From positions 4,829,594 to 4,893,593 of the forward strand of contig JAJEKV010000065.1 in NCBI GenBank assembly GCA_021234155.1: a DNA stretch of 64,000 nucleotides, written 5' to 3'. Numbering within the stretch: position 1 is the stretch's first letter; each line of letters begins with the position of its first letter. Below the pieces are notes generated by a model. That model worked only from the letters and a program-made list of their open reading frames with translations. It was not told the origin of the DNA and made no database searches. The stretch comes from Isoetes taiwanensis (lineage: Eukaryota > Streptophyta > Lycopodiopsida > Isoetales > Isoetaceae). A program made the position numbers and the translations under genes. Shown here in pieces: positions 21,640 to 34,185 of the stretch.

Positions 21640-21648
21640 CTTCCCCAA

Positions 21649-23440
21649 TTGGTGAAAGATGGTTTCCCACCATCCTGGCAAGCCAGCCGAGTGGTGCCCC
21701 TGCATAAAACTGGTAACGAAGCTGACCCAAGCAACTACCGAATGATTATGATAAGCAATCTGTTCTCCAAGCTCGTTGCAACAATCCTAGAGCGTAAAAT
21801 CAAAGACATGGGCCGAGGATAATGACGCCAGAGCAAAGGGACAAAGTGTGTTTTAGGCCTACCAAGTCCACCATGGACCACCTCCTTACACTTCTGCAGC
21901 CATGGACTCGGTGAAGAAGACCAAAAGCCACTCTTTGCCATCTTTGTAGACCTGACTAAAGCCTTTGATACAGAAGGAGAGGGACTTGTGGAGCGTGATG
22001 GAGAAGTTAGGGGTGCCTTCGCAATATCGGCATGCAAAGGGCTAAATCTGTATGAAAAGGTATGGGTGCAACTATCATCACCTCTTTCCGATATATGCAA
22101 GGAAATGGTAGACAAAGAATATTGGTGTTAAACAGTATCGGTCTGTCAGCCCACTCTATTTGGAATATTCATAGATGAGCCGAGTCATGGATCATGGATA
22201 GCGGGTGTAACGGAACACAACTTCATGGATTCATGGTGGCCCTACTCCTATAATGCTAGATGACATCGTGTTGCTCTCTAGAAATGCACTAGATGCTCAA
22301 AAACACCTAGATGTGCTAGCCTCTTTCTCGTGACCAAATGCAAATGACAAAGAAACCTAGGAAAACAAAGATCTTGGTATTTGGCACCGCTCGGCCAGTT
22401 TCGGTTTCACTTTTAAAAAACGAAGGTAGAAGTCACCACACAAAGATATAAATACTTGGGTCTAATTGTGGACCAAAACTACAAATGGAACAAGGCGGTT
22501 GAGCATAGAACGGATAGCGGGCTGAAAGCCCTTTTCTCAATGCAGAAGATGCAGAAGGTAGAAATTGTAGACTTTGGACTCAAGAAAATGCTATACAAAG
22601 TTCCGGTTTCAAGCAAAGATTTTTATATGGGTGTGAGATCCGGGGCCGGCTTATCTCTAGATATGTGGAAGCTTAGTAGAGAAAATCCAAAAGAAGTTCC
22701 TCATGACAGAGCTTCGGGGTTAAAAGCTGCATAACACCATATGAAATGATGCTCAATGAATCTGGCCTGTTGCCTCTTGAGGGCGAAGCATTATGCCAAA
22801 CATTGCACTTTCTTCTCAAGGTGAAATCAATGGATACAGATAGTTTTCCGCATTTGGCAATGAAAGAAAGTGAGAACAAGGGATGGCACGCTGACTTGAG
22901 GAAATGGCTTAGCAAATGGGGAATGAGCTTGGACAACATGCCGCTTGACAAGGACATGATAAGGGAGTGGGTGAAGATACATTTTCAGTATAAAGCATGG
23001 CGGGGTGTACCAAAATGGAATACTATCGCACCTCTATGAACCCCGAGCTGAGAGCAATGCCATACCTTCAGGAGGGGATATCCATGCACAAGAGGCACAC
23101 AATCTGTAGATTCCGACTCAGCTCACATCACCTGGGAGTGGAGATTGGGCGATGGGGTGACATACCTCGCGAGCAGCGCACATGCAAGGTATGCGGGTCC
23201 AATGAAATAGAGGATGAGGCACATTTTGTTCTCCACTGTCCGGCGTATCAAACTCTAAGGGACCGAATGGGGGGCAATCCAGCTTCCCTGCTTGAGTTCT
23301 TTTCACAACCAGGTAGCATCACCGGAGGTACCTAATTGAAGCAATGGAGTCGAGATCAGGTCTCAATCGAAAACTACAAGCAATTGTTGGAAGAGTTTAA
23401 AGAAGACGCTAGAGAGAGCAAAGTCGCCACTCAGCTGGGG
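21649..23440 (+). pseudogene. LINE reverse transcriptase with a C2HC-like tail (broken)
   Basis: Starts in the RT with PPSWQASRVVPLHKTGN and DPSNYRMIMISNLFSKLVAT, then loses frame repeatedly around 21815-22450 (IFVDLTKAFD is still legible). Later pieces are KYLGLIVDQNYKW (22456 region), LNESGLLPLEGEALCQTLHF (22746) and CKVCGSNEIEDEAHFVLHC (near 23180-23240). Many indels for an element that should be younger than a nearly identical duplication. Either it was copied from a dead master or some indels are sequencing errors. Confidence 0.8.
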
Positions 23441-23553
23441 GGTGCACTTTGACATGCATGTTTTTGTTAGACAATCCTTGTAACTGCAACATCTAATAGG
23501 CCTGATGGCCTCATAGATGGAAAATAAAAGCAATTTTCTCTCTTTTTTTTCTC
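21649..23553 (+). mobile_element. 5'-truncated LINE inserted only in copy 1
   Basis: Comparison with copy 2 (36793/36800) gives both ends to within a few bases. Copy 2 has six to seven bases (CTTACTT) in place of 1905. The insert opens directly in RT coding sequence (LVKDGFPPSWQASRVVPLHK) and ends in a pyrimidine-rich tail after TAATAGGCCTGATGGCCTCA. No target-site duplication is seen; a small target deletion would explain the extra bases in copy 2. It belongs to the same family as 5426-6966. Confidence 0.85.
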
Positions 23554-25580
23554 TCTAGAAAGGCGGATTTGTATATCTTTGGAATGGTATAGAAGATGGT
23601 CTTGAAATCCAGGACTTAATAGTGAAGAATTTGTGTGAGAACATTCCTATGTATTGACTTATGTATGCCGAATTTGTGTGCATATGAATTTGAGTAAGGA
23701 ACTTGAACTCGTGTTGTTGCCTCATGATTCATGCCCATAGGATCGTCGAGGGTTGCAGACATGGGTTTTGTTCGAGCATGGTCTCTCAAGCCATTGTAAT
23801 TGATGGGGATGTAGTCACATATTTGAGAGTAGACCAATGGTATACAAAGGAATATTTGTGGGTATATCCACGTGGTTGGTCACTATCCATATTTAATCTA
23901 TCATTTTTAGCCCCCTCAAATTTTATCCTAAAATAACGTTTCAATAATCAACAGAACCATAGACCAATTGAATATGGATAGCAAGAAAAATGCGACTTTG
24001 ATGAATGTTATGAAAAAAATGCAAACTTTGCCACTAGCATGGCAGGGTACACACCAAATTCCCAAAATAATTTAGTCATTCAAATTTGATACACCTTTTC
24101 CAATAGCACGGCAGAGTACATACCTAATTGCCGAAACAATTTACTCATTTATAAACATCTTTTTGGGCTAAGTAAGCAATGGTGTGAAAAACATATATGA
24201 AGAATGAATTCACAAAAAGCCTAATAGACAGAATGCTTAGAGCATTGGCCTGAGATACAAAACGAGTATAGTCAGAACGTCTAGGAGTGGTCTAAGGCAT
24301 AAAAAAAAAGTTGTCATATGCTATACCCACTTGGCGGAAAAGCTTCCTTGACCATTAAAACGTGGAGCGTGTCTTGAGGTATTTTCTTCCGGGTTTTGCC
24401 AAATGAGAAGAGAAATTAGGGCAAAATAAGTAGTTCCCTAAGCTTAAATTATGTGACAAAGTTTGTATCAAAAAAGGGGAAAAGCCGAGCTGAACGACAG
24501 AAGACGGCTTTGAATCTGATCCAAGACCAGACAATAGAAGTTTGAATCGGAGTTAGTCAACTCGAAGTAAAGGTTATGGAAATGGTTGATGAAAAACCAT
24601 TGAAAGACAAAAATATTTTAACACAACGAAATTATTAGACAACCTAAAATCGTTGAATGAAGGAAAAGCGACGGGCAGGGTCATGCAAAAAGCCAGACTT
24701 GGATGCCTTTTCCAGATTCTTTAGGGCTCCTGGGTTTCGGATTCAAAATCGAATCTCCTGGGAAAGAGCCGAAACTCTTCAAGTCATGGCGAGATCTCAT
24801 TCCTAGCCCGATTCTTGCGGTTTATCCGCTAAAACCGAACAATCCAGAGCATGGCAAAATGGCCCTATAGCAGGCCGAAATTGATAAATTTGCAAGCTCA
24901 TGAGCAACGAAAACAGACATGACATATTTAGCAAAATTTGGACTTATTCAAATCTAATAGATATGCTTCAAGGATGCCATGATAATATTATATATTTTTA
25001 ACTTTGTTGATTTTAAAAATTTGTTCAATTTATTTTTAAATCAAAAGTATAATGGAAATTATAAAATTGCTTTCTAAACTAAAATTCACTTTAATCTTTT
25101 AGAATTAAATTCTCATTTAAGATAAACCCTGTAGATTAAAATATGTTTATGTTTTAATAATAACTATTGAATAGTTTATTTTTGATGAAATAAAATATAT
25201 TGAAAATTTATCGATAATAAACTGAACCTAAACTTTCTTTAAAGTATTTTTTAAAGTATAAAAGTTTGTAAATTGTGAAAATTCTCATAATAGTTTTAAC
25301 TCAATCGCTTATCACACCATCAAATTTCATTTAGAAATTATCATTGCCTTCTTAAATCATTGGGAATTGAAATTTTATATCCTTGAAATGTCTAATTCTA
25401 AATAGATTCAAGCAAAAATTAGTTTCGAAACCAATTTTATTCTTTGATAACCATTATACTTTTAATTTAAAAATAAATTTATATAATTAAAATTTATAAA
25501 TATAATAACAATCAAGAAGAATTAAAAAATATATATATTCTTATAATGGCATCCTTGTGCTGTCTATCAAATCTGAATAA
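23554..25580. other. Non-coding AT-rich part of the duplicated unit
   Basis: No gene that I can support. 24950-25550 is extremely AT-rich. The region around 24360-24860 contains several of the clustered differences from copy 2. Confidence 0.45.
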
Positions 25581-25582
25581 GT

Positions 25583-26030
25583 CTAAATTTTGTTGAGTAT
25601 GTCATAGAGAGAATAGCTCCGGATTAGCTCTTTCTTACTGTTTTTTAGATGGACTAAAATAAATCGCCCATCCGATGATCCGGATTTGCCTTTGAGAGCT
25701 ACCATAGCCTGCAGAAGAATGCGGACCAGCCTACGTGCTTTCAAATCATTATCAAAAAAAAAGAGTATTTTTGGGAAAAAGCAGAGCATATCGCAAAGGT
25801 AAACAGGGATTTCAAAGTGTAAACAGGGGATTTTTGGGTCCAAACATGTTCAAGAGATAAGCGAAAGCAGGCCATCGATCTTTGCACATGCAGGCACATA
25901 TGGAGCATTCTGCGGCAGTCTGAAGCAAACCACATGAAAACATTGCCTTCAAAAAATTAAAATTCGAAGGAAGGAAAGCAGATAGAGGAGGAGCTCGGAT
26001 TAGCTCTTTAGACTTTCTTAGTCTCGCCAT
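25583..26030 (-). CDS. Possible exon cluster with a GKSGSSDGRF motif, copy 1
   Basis: The minus strand holds GKSGSSDGRFILVHLKNSKK (near 25.67 kb) followed by ELIRSYSLYDILNKI and a stop, and upstream a frame starting MARLRKSKELIRAPPL. The first motif resembles GKPDRSSDGRFIAAHLRNGK at 53.26 kb on the plus strand, with about 70 bases of DNA similarity. It could be a host exon shared by two loci or a small repeat. I do not recognise the protein. The equivalent in copy 2 differs around 39000-39060 by complex edits. Confidence 0.3.
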
Positions 26031-26718
26031 GGAGTTCCTTTCGCTCGCATACGCACCAAAAGTGGCTATGGCAATGGCACCTAAAACGCCGCCGCGAAAA
26101 CCGCCGCAAAAAATCGCAAATGTAAGAGGCCAAGTTGTCCGCCGCCTTACTAGCTACTAACGGATTGAATGCTTCTGATGATACGTGGCATCTATACAGT
26201 GGAAATGATTGCGGCGGAGAAAAAATAGAAGTGCAGAACAAAAAAAAAAAAAAAAAATGAAAGACTCGATTATTTATGTGTTGATAATCAATTATAGAAG
26301 AAATTAATCATGGCGGCCTCAACATTTATCTTTACTGACTGACTTAATGGTTTGAATTGTATTTATTTGTAACACTGCAAAAGACATACTCAAAGACACA
26401 AGATTATAACATACAGTTATTCCTTGTAATTTGGTGGCATTTTGGCCGCCACTTACATTGTAGAGCCCCTCCCCAAAAAAAAAAAAAGAATATCTAATGT
26501 TTTTTGTTTTTAACGTAAAATTGACTATGTCGAAGTGACATTTTTTTAAACAATTAGCATTTTCCTAAAGTATATTTTTAGAGAGAACTTTTGTTTTAAG
26601 AGAATATAACTTTTAGTCAAAAATAGAAGTGTAGTAACTGAAATTGTAAGATTTTCAAAAATTGAAGATAAAATCTTCATCGTATTCACATGCAAAATTT
26701 ACAGTATTTTTAAAAGAC

Positions 26719-26982
26719 TCAGTTACGTGCAAAAGTGTGAGGAGTGATGAGAGAAGGATCAAGCAACTCATCATGTTCGTTACTTGAGGAAATGCTTGAG
26801 TTATCTTCTTCGTCACTATCAACAGATGGTGAAACATTGCCACCAACACTCCCTTCTTCCTCTTCTTCCTCATAATGCAAGCTTTCTTGAGCAAGTTGAT
26901 CATCCTCATTATTGGATTTTAGTTTAGAATCATAACACAATATACGAACTTCCTTGAGCTTTAGCTCATCCCTACAACCCAC
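26719..26982 (-). CDS. Acidic low-complexity ORF, copy 1
   Basis: An 87-codon minus-strand frame has a lysine-rich start (RDELKLKEVR) and an acidic middle (HYEEEEEEGSVGG, SVDSDEEDNSSISSSNEHDE). The upstream minus-strand sequence keeps coding-like lysine-rich character (KSRKGKKKVKK). It could be an exon of a nuclear protein or of a retroelement gag region. No domain is recognised. It is essentially unchanged in copy 2. Confidence 0.3.
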   Translation of the reverse strand: MGCRDELKLKEVRILCYDSKLKSNNEDDQLAQESLHYEEEEEEGSVGGNVSPSVDSDEEDNSSISSSNEHDELLDPSLITPHTFARN

Positions 26983-26989
26983 TTTCTTG

Positions 26990-28354
26990 ACTTTTTTTTT
27001 TCCTTTCCTTGACTTCTCATTTCTAACTAATACCTTCCCTCAAAAGCATTTAATGCAAGTCTAGCAAGCTAGTGAATCTTGAGTTTAGTCACTAATTCTT
27101 CTTCTTTAATTGTGTCAATTACTTTTGCTATCAAAGAAGGTCATCTTTTTTATCTTCCTCAGTTGGAAGAGCAATCATCATACCTTTTGCATGTTACCTG
27201 AAAGCTCATTCTTGCGTGTTGGTCTGAGGTACATGACCTGATCATCTTCTGCCTCTACTAAAGGTGCTCTTGGAACATTGCTTGGACATGCCTTGTTCTG
27301 GGGTTGATGGAAGGTGTTACACCACTAAAAAAGTTCCTACAATTGCATTAGACCTAGGTTCTAAATAACAATCTTTTGTTCAAGAAAGAAACTTCTCCAT
27401 CACATTTGGTTTTCTTTTAAGAAGTACTTAAAGCCCAAGGAAATTCTATTTCAATGGCTTTTAAGGATTTCATTGGGATACTTTTCTTCTGCTTTGACGG
27501 TTTTGTATGTTTTAAAGGAAGTTGCTCAACGCGTTCTACCAATTTGGAAATGATTTGAGGAAGCACAACTTCTCCGGACTCTAGTCTAGTCACTTCTTCC
27601 CTTGTAAAAAACTTTCTCCATTCTTCAAGTAAAACTTGATGTGGTGTTGAAAAGTAAAATCATTCAACTTGTTCATAGCTTGTTCTCCAATAACACATCG
27701 AGAGAAAATATATTCTCTAAAGTCGTCAGTCTCCTTTAGACGCTCAACCACAAATACAGGAGTGTGAGAGTCTTCAATGATTCAAACTAAAGTTGGAAGA
27801 CAAAAAGCCTTCGAGAGTGTTGTATTTTTATTCTTCTTGGTAGTGTTGTCAAGTTGTAGATAGAGCATTGGTGGTAATTGCTCTTGTTCACACAACACCT
27901 TGTCAAAAATTGCAATTGTTTGGGTCACCATGCAAGTTAGAATATGTTAAAAAGTCTTTGTACTTTAGACTCTCTTTGAAGACCATTGCTCCGACAAGAT
28001 GGACCTTAACAAAGCATTCCTCTGGCACATCTTTAGAAATCCTATATTATAAAATCGTGGCATCTATCCCTCCACCCCATCAATGGCCCACATTGTGCCA
28101 TGTGGCATAGATCTAGACCATTAAAATTGTCCAAGAAATGAAAGGATTTGCTTAATGTACCCTTTCTTTTGGTGTCTGCATCGGGTCGATGGCTCAAATT
28201 ATCCTACTGATCCTTTTGCTCTCATAGACGGCATAGATTGTGCCACATGAAAACATCAACTGACATTAAAAAGTCACGAGAGCTCTAAAATTACGATTTG
28301 AAGAAATGAAAAGCGACGAGAGCCCTAAAAGGTCTTTTGTCCTGTCAGCTCTTC
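26990..28354. other. Coding-like but unassigned stretch
   Basis: On the minus strand, short frames between stops look like eroded coding sequence (for example LPTEEDKKDDLL near 27150), possibly an old pseudogene continuing from the acidic ORF. I cannot assemble it or name it. Confidence 0.2.
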
Positions 28355-28798
28355 AATATGTAGCAAAATAACAAGGGGTTTCAGGGGGATTTGATATGGA
28401 TGTAAAAATAACAATTCCTGAAACCATAGACAATATATCCTTAACACAATTGAATAGCTTGTTATAAAAAAAAAAAAAAATAGATTCAAGATAAAACTTA
28501 ATCACACTAGCTCACTGGGTACATTGATTAAAATAATCTTATTAGGACATTGAGTTATTTTGGTAGAGGTTCGAACCCCCGTATTTCATATTCTAAAATC
28601 CTAGGCAAAGTCGTATAGAGGTTCGATATTCCCTCAAAACCTTAAGCAAAATCGCATTTCATATTTCAAAATCATAGGCATCTCCAATCATAAATTATTA
28701 TAAGCGAAACGAGAGGTGCCCAGAGGCCCCAACATACGATTTGGATCGTAGGATCGATGAAACCGACGATTATGCTAGTCCAGGGTGCACCTCGTTCT
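28355..28798 (+). repeat. SINE-like repeat with Pol III boxes, copy 1
   Basis: Contains an A-box-like word TAGCTCACTGGG (28508-28519) and a B box GGTTCGAACCCCC (28568-28580) about 60 bases apart, as in tRNA-derived SINEs. About 150 bases lie upstream of the A box and 220 downstream. Related copies are at 2386-2829 and in the second duplicate. The long 5' part before the A box is unusual for a SINE and may be a separate repeat that travels with it. Confidence 0.55.
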
Positions 28799-29707
28799 GT
28801 GGACGATCACACGGCTTGGGGTGGTAAAGAAAATAGAGGGCAGAAGTTCGCAATAGTTCGCAGTCTGGTATGAAATAGCAAAGAAGCTTTTTAGTCTTTT
28901 CCTATAAAGATAATATTAAACTGGCTCTGCTTTGCGGGGCATTGAAAGTGTACATTGCTGTAAGAACTAGGTAAGTTGCTACTCCGTCATCAATTGTCTG
29001 GGAACGTTTTGGAAAATGCGAGGATGTTTTCTTGCCAAATTCTTAATCAACATTCATTGGGTATTCTTGTATCATCATAGCAAGCAAGACAAGTAGCCAT
29101 GAAGCTTGATTTTAGAGTTCATCTTTTCCTGTATTCTTATAGCAAGACAAGTAGTCATATAGATTGGTTTTAAAATTCAGTTGCTTCTCATGAGATTCAT
29201 CTTTGCTTATTTCAATTATGCAAACTGCGTTCTCGCGTTTGCAACTTTCTGAGTAGCAGTCTACATGTAAATTAGACACTGAACATCTATGCCTATTGTT
29301 TGCTACAACCAAAACTTGCGCACTACAATATTAAGTTAGGTAGCACAGAAGAAATGGCATAAAACAAAGTTTATAGCTTCTCTATGTTTTTGCAGCTGCC
29401 ATTTGAAAACTTTCTGTTTGATGTTAGATATATAGACTCTTTGGCTTTGGTTAGTGATCACAAGGCACCCAAAATTGAATCAGTATGACTCTTTAACCAT
29501 AGTTTGTTGGTGAAAGCCATACATTTAAACTGATATCAGTTTGTGGGCCAAAAAGTTTACAAACCATGTGTGGTTACGCAGTATAGTTCGTTACTATGAT
29601 CTAATAGTGTGAGAAACAAACATTATTTTGTACCGCAGTAAGTGTGTACGCTTATGCAATATGGTTCATTAATACAACTTGATAGTATGATAAACGAATA
29701 TAGCTTT

Positions 29708-29831
29708 CTAACATGCTAAGTCTAGCCAATCCTTATTACTACTTTAAGTATATGATGTATAATATCGATTCCTAACATGCTAAGTCTAGTTGATCCCTAT
29801 TCCTACCTTAAGTATACGATGCATAATATTG
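29708..29831 (+). repeat. 63-bp two-unit tandem repeat
   Basis: CTAACATGCTAAGTCTAG starts both units (about 29708 and 29771), and TTAAGTATA.GATG.ATAATAT ends both. Repeated at 42966-43089 in copy 2. Confidence 0.75.
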
Positions 29832-30413
29832 CTTAATATGACATGTTTTGTGACGCAATATTTTACCACATCTATCTTCTTTGCTTTACAATGGTGGTGA
29901 CATTGTACAATAGTGTTTCATAGGCATGGTTTGTACATATGGTATATTATGGTATACAATGTAGTCGTTTATAGGTATTGTTTGTACATATGACATACTA
30001 TAGTGGTAAGCATGTGAATATGTATGGTTTAAGACACTTAATTTATTCTATGGGACCAAGGAGTCGAACCTTGAGAAAGCCAAATCCCATAAATAACATT
30101 GAACTGGTGTCCATGAATTCATTTTGTCTATACTATGCAGAAGCAATCCAATCCATTTAATGCAGAACCAATCTAATCCCTTTAATGGCATTGAACTGGC
30201 TTATTTGAATTTATTCCAGTGATTCAATCATTCTACATGCGTTAACTTGATTCCCTACCCAGCTAATTCATCCCTTCATTTATATTTAAGCAATTTTGAT
30301 TTCTAAAAAAGCAGTAATAGATGCCTAAAGTACAAAATCCATCCTAAAACTCAATCCATGGAAAGGCATGTCATAGCCACTCTCATCAAACGAGCACAAG
30401 TCATTCATCATTT

Positions 30414-31095
30414 TGCCCCGAATTTGTTCCACCTGGATTCACCACCAGCAAATGAAAGATGAATGAAGAAGCTTTCCTTTCCTTAAGCGTTTCCTCATGT
30501 GTTTCACACTCCCAGAAACGCACAGTTAGTATATACGCAGAGTCTTAGGTATCTACAGAACTCTATCTGCATTTGAAACACAATACTACCCTAGTTTTTA
30601 TAAAACGAGAAAATAGGAAAGTGTATATTATGAATAAGATCTTTAGATAAATCTAAAAGACAGATCTGTCTAGAACAGTTCTGTCACATAGATAGAAAGG
30701 ACGTAAAACAAGTTAATAATGCCCCACAGATTTGTTCCACCTGGATCCATCATCTTCAAGGAGTTGAATGAAGAAGCTTTTTCAATACACCATGTATGAC
30801 AGATAGTAACGCACAAAAAATTCCTTAAGCATTTCAAGGGTAGTTCCTGTGCTCAAACTAGAGGAATGAAGGAAAAGGATGACACACGCTTTCACTCTCT
30901 CGGAGAGGCATAGTTAGAACATAAGTAGAGTCTTACTACAAAACTTTATCTGCAAAGCCCAATCAATACAACAATACCTTGGTTTATAATATGAGAAAAT
31001 AAGGAACTGCAAAGGAATAAGATCTTTAGATAAATAAAAAACACCGATATGTCTAGAACAGTTATGCCACATAGATAGAAGGATGTAGAAGAAAT
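30414..31095 (+). repeat. ~310/370-bp two-unit diverged tandem repeat
   Basis: The units start at TGCCCCGAATTTGTTCCACC (30414) and TGCCCCACAGATTTGTTCCA (30720). They share GAATGAAGAAGCTTT, CCTTAAGC.TTTC, GAATAAGATCTTTAGATAAA, GTCTAGAACAGTT and CACATAGATAGAA. No coding capacity. The same pair lies at about 43671-44356. Confidence 0.7.
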
Positions 31096-33360
31096 TGATA
31101 GCTTTTTCTCGGAAACAAGCAAGCGAATGATATAAAGAAGTTCAATAGTATAAGACTCAAAACTGATAAGCTTGCATCATTACCTGCTCCTCCAAGGAAC
31201 ACCACGATTCTGCTTATTAGTTGCTACTATCAAAGCTTCCAGACTCTCATGACTTCAAAACAGCTGCTATTGCTGCCCCGCATTTTGGATCGATGCCATA
31301 GCCAGAAGAAAGAGGAAAAGCAGGAGGGTGTCTGGAAAAGAGAGGGTTTCGAATTCAGAGGCAAAAGTACCGCTGCCATTAGCAGCAGCGCTACAACCCG
31401 AGATGGGCGCCGCCATCGCCAGGCACGAAGCCATCCGTCCAGCGACAAAAATCGTTTCATTCCAGCGCCGAAAAACAACATGAAAATGAAAACCCTAAAT
31501 TGAATACAAAAAAAGCCCTAAAATGATAAGAAGAAAATGTTATGGAGCATCTTCATTTTAATTCACACAAACATTGTGCCATATGGGTTTAATGGGATCA
31601 CTGGATCCTAGCACATTGTTATTTGAAATATTTTGGATCTAGGTTGAGGAATATACACCTCAAACCTACGTACAAAAAGGCACTTCCTTTATACTTGTTA
31701 AAAAGAGCAATGCATGGCCCCAAATAAACTTGCCTTAGTGTAGCATCTTAGAAATGAAAGAAAAACAACTGTGGAAATGATAGCTTTCCACTTGCCTCAA
31801 AAGAAAAATTGTGTGGCTCCTGTAATCTGAACCATATATTGCTCATGGCGGTGGCAGTATCTTCTGGCGATTATGGCGGTGGCGGTGGCGGTGCGGCTAT
31901 GGTGCAGCTATGCTCTGCTTTCTTCTTTTGTTAGGTTATCACAGTTGAATATTACGTTTCTAATCTAAGGGCAAGAACAAAGCAAAGGCAGGGTCGATTT
32001 CTGTTGTTAGCATTGCAGGATTGAACGTTTTAAGGCTTTGTTTGTTTAAGGCCATAATGCATATCGTTGAGTTGAGCTCTGCACAAGGTCTTCATGGGCT
32101 TCTTCCAGCAAGCAAAGGAAAACTGGAAATTTTAACTACGCAGAACATATTATCTGCACCAGAGCAAATGCATAGGAGATTTCAACAATTTTGTAAAGCA
32201 ACTCCATGCAAATTCATCGACTTCTCAAAACTGGTCATAAGATTCTATTAAACTGATTTTTAGGATCTCGGAAAGAAGGCGCACTCATTTGTAAAAGGTA
32301 ACCACTAAAAAATGAAAAAAGAAAAATACAAACTCCCTTTTCTCTCTCCACCATAGCCCAAAGCATAGTAAAGGGACAGTTTTAGAACCTTATGAGTGCC
32401 TTAATACTTGAGAAATTGTGTTAACCCATTGGCATGTTCATGGCAATATCTAAATATCGAGCTATCATGCCAAGTTATAACTATGGTGAAAATAAATCGC
32501 GAACATTTTTTTTAGGGGACTTGGAAACCACATCCCATGTTCTAAGGTCTAATAGAGATTATTTTAAACCTATAGATTCGACTCTTATAGTGATGTAATG
32601 GCCATTACAACCATTAATAAGCTAAATATTCTACAAGCTAAATATTCTACTCTGTAAATTCTGAGCCATGTATATAGTCCTAGCTTGGAGAATTAGAAGC
32701 CCTTGCAATTTAGTACATCAATCCAATATTTGCCAAAACTATGATTGGTGGTACAATCATTTAAGAGCATTCCCACAATGATACTTGTTATCAATTTCTA
32801 CATACTAGATTATCATTCCCTCAATAGCCAAAAAATGTTGCGATAACTATGCGCTACAACAATCCAAGATACGAAAATCTCATGCTCAACTGTAAAAGGG
32901 TGAAGGTAATAAGCTAAACCGAAGTAAAATTGAGTGATGATTTCACAATAAGCTCTAAAAACACGAACCTTGTTCTAGGCAATACAATGTTAGACAATAA
33001 CCTCAGAAATATAGGATCTTATTTCAATGTCAATCTTTAACCATAACAAGTTCAACTTAAACCTTGTATATGAACTTCACAATGAATTTCAACGCAAAAG
33101 CTCATTACTTATAGCAAGCACACAAATGAAAGCACTTAAAGCACTTAAATAATTTTAAACCTTTGCAAATACTATGCTTCCTTTCGAGAGCTCAGGCATC
33201 CATTTCTTATGGATCCGACTTCAAACAAATGATCTATCTGTTGTACAATCCCAGTATACTTCTTATAGTTTGCATAATCGACACCGACTCATACAGAATC
33301 AGTGCCAAGATCGCCTCTGACTTCGTCATTCTCATATTGACAATGCAAGCTGTTTAAACA

Positions 33361-33636
33361 GCATTTGACCGCGAAGGCTTAATAGTCATCTATAAGGTTT
33401 AACCATTAAAATATGACCATTGAACTTTAACGTTAATAAAAACCTTAGGTTCCCTTAATATCAACCTTAGGGACCTTAGTAACCTGTGTGAACCTTAGTG
33501 AACCTTAGGTTTAAACTGTGTTCAGATAAATCAACACAGTTCTTGATGCCTTTTGCTTTTGCAAACCCTGTCCAGACAATCAATCCTTCTGTGTTTAAAA
33601 CAATCAACTGCCATTGTAACAATATCATGTATTAAC
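33361..33636. repeat. AACCTTAG-rich stretch
   Basis: Six or so AACCTTAG/CCTTAG words occur in about 90 bases (33440-33520), followed by TTCAGA-like words (GTTCAGATAAATCAACACAG). The texture resembles the subterminal array of the transposon at 10.75 kb, so it may be one end of a related element. Confidence 0.35.
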
Positions 33637-34185
33637 TCTTCATTTTAAAGGGAACAAAAACCATAGGGATAATATACACGACAAATGATTTAGAGTTAAA
33701 ATGTTACACAGATGCAGATTGGTGTGGAGATTTAGATGAGAGGAAGTCTACATCTGGGTATTGTATTAATGCTTGGAGAAGGGCCTGTAAGTTGGAGAAG
33801 CAAGAAATAGTCCAATAGCATTATCAACAGCTGAATCTGAATATGCAGCTACTACACTTGCAGCCAAGGAAATTATTTGGTCAAGAAGGTTGTTGAATGA
33901 ATTGGGAATTACACAAAAAGGCAGCACACAGTTATTTTGTGATAACCAGAGCTGCATTGCTATGACCAAAAATCATGTCCTACATGAAAGGACAAAGCAC
34001 ATTGAAATGGAAATGCATTACATCAGGGACATGGTTAGTAAGGGGCACATTCAATTAACTTACATAAATACAGGAGATCAAATAGCAGATATTCTAACCA
34101 AGGCATTAGGATGGAAACGTTTTCAAAGACTGGCTGGAATGATGAATTGTCAAGATGTCATGAAATTGTGTTCTGAAAAGGGGAA
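33637..34185 (+). pseudogene. Ty1-copia RNase H, 3' end of pol (broken)
   Basis: Copia RNase H removes the RNA strand during reverse transcription. The sequence reads LKGTKTIGIIYTT, CYTDADWCGDLDERKSTSGY and, after two frame changes between 33780 and 33810, SWRSKK, ALSTAESEYAATTLAAKEII, LFCDNQSCIAMTKN, HERTKHIEMEMHYIRD and GDQIADILTKAL. This is the full motif order of the Ty1-copia RNase H. It is followed directly by a purine tract (GAAAAGGGGAA) and the 3' LTR. Everything upstream of the RNase H is missing, and the frames are broken. Confidence 0.9.

Larger units (their letters stand above)
20772..32987 (+). repeat. Segmental duplication, copy 1 (12.2 kb)
   Basis: Begins at ATATGTATGCCAACAATGC and ends at TTCTAGGCAATACAA. 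It is collinear with 35917-46249 over its whole length. The main structural difference is the LINE 21649-23553, present only here. Long runs are letter-for-letter identical. Most other differences are homopolymer lengths and clustered complex edits at CAG/CTG/CG words (for example near 24360, 25727, 26085, 29225 and 31262). Confidence 0.95.
28799..33360. other. Non-coding remainder of copy 1 and the start of the spacer
   Basis: No recognised gene. It contains the 63-bp and ~310-bp tandem repeats listed separately and, near 31250-31500, a GC-richer stretch where the two copies disagree strongly. A GCGGTGGCGGTGGCGG run occurs near 31880. After 32987 the sequence is unique to the spacer. Confidence 0.4.

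Noticed and set aside
28508-28580. A tRNA gene
   Set aside because: A- and B-box words are present, but no cloverleaf can be formed and the unit is a dispersed repeat.
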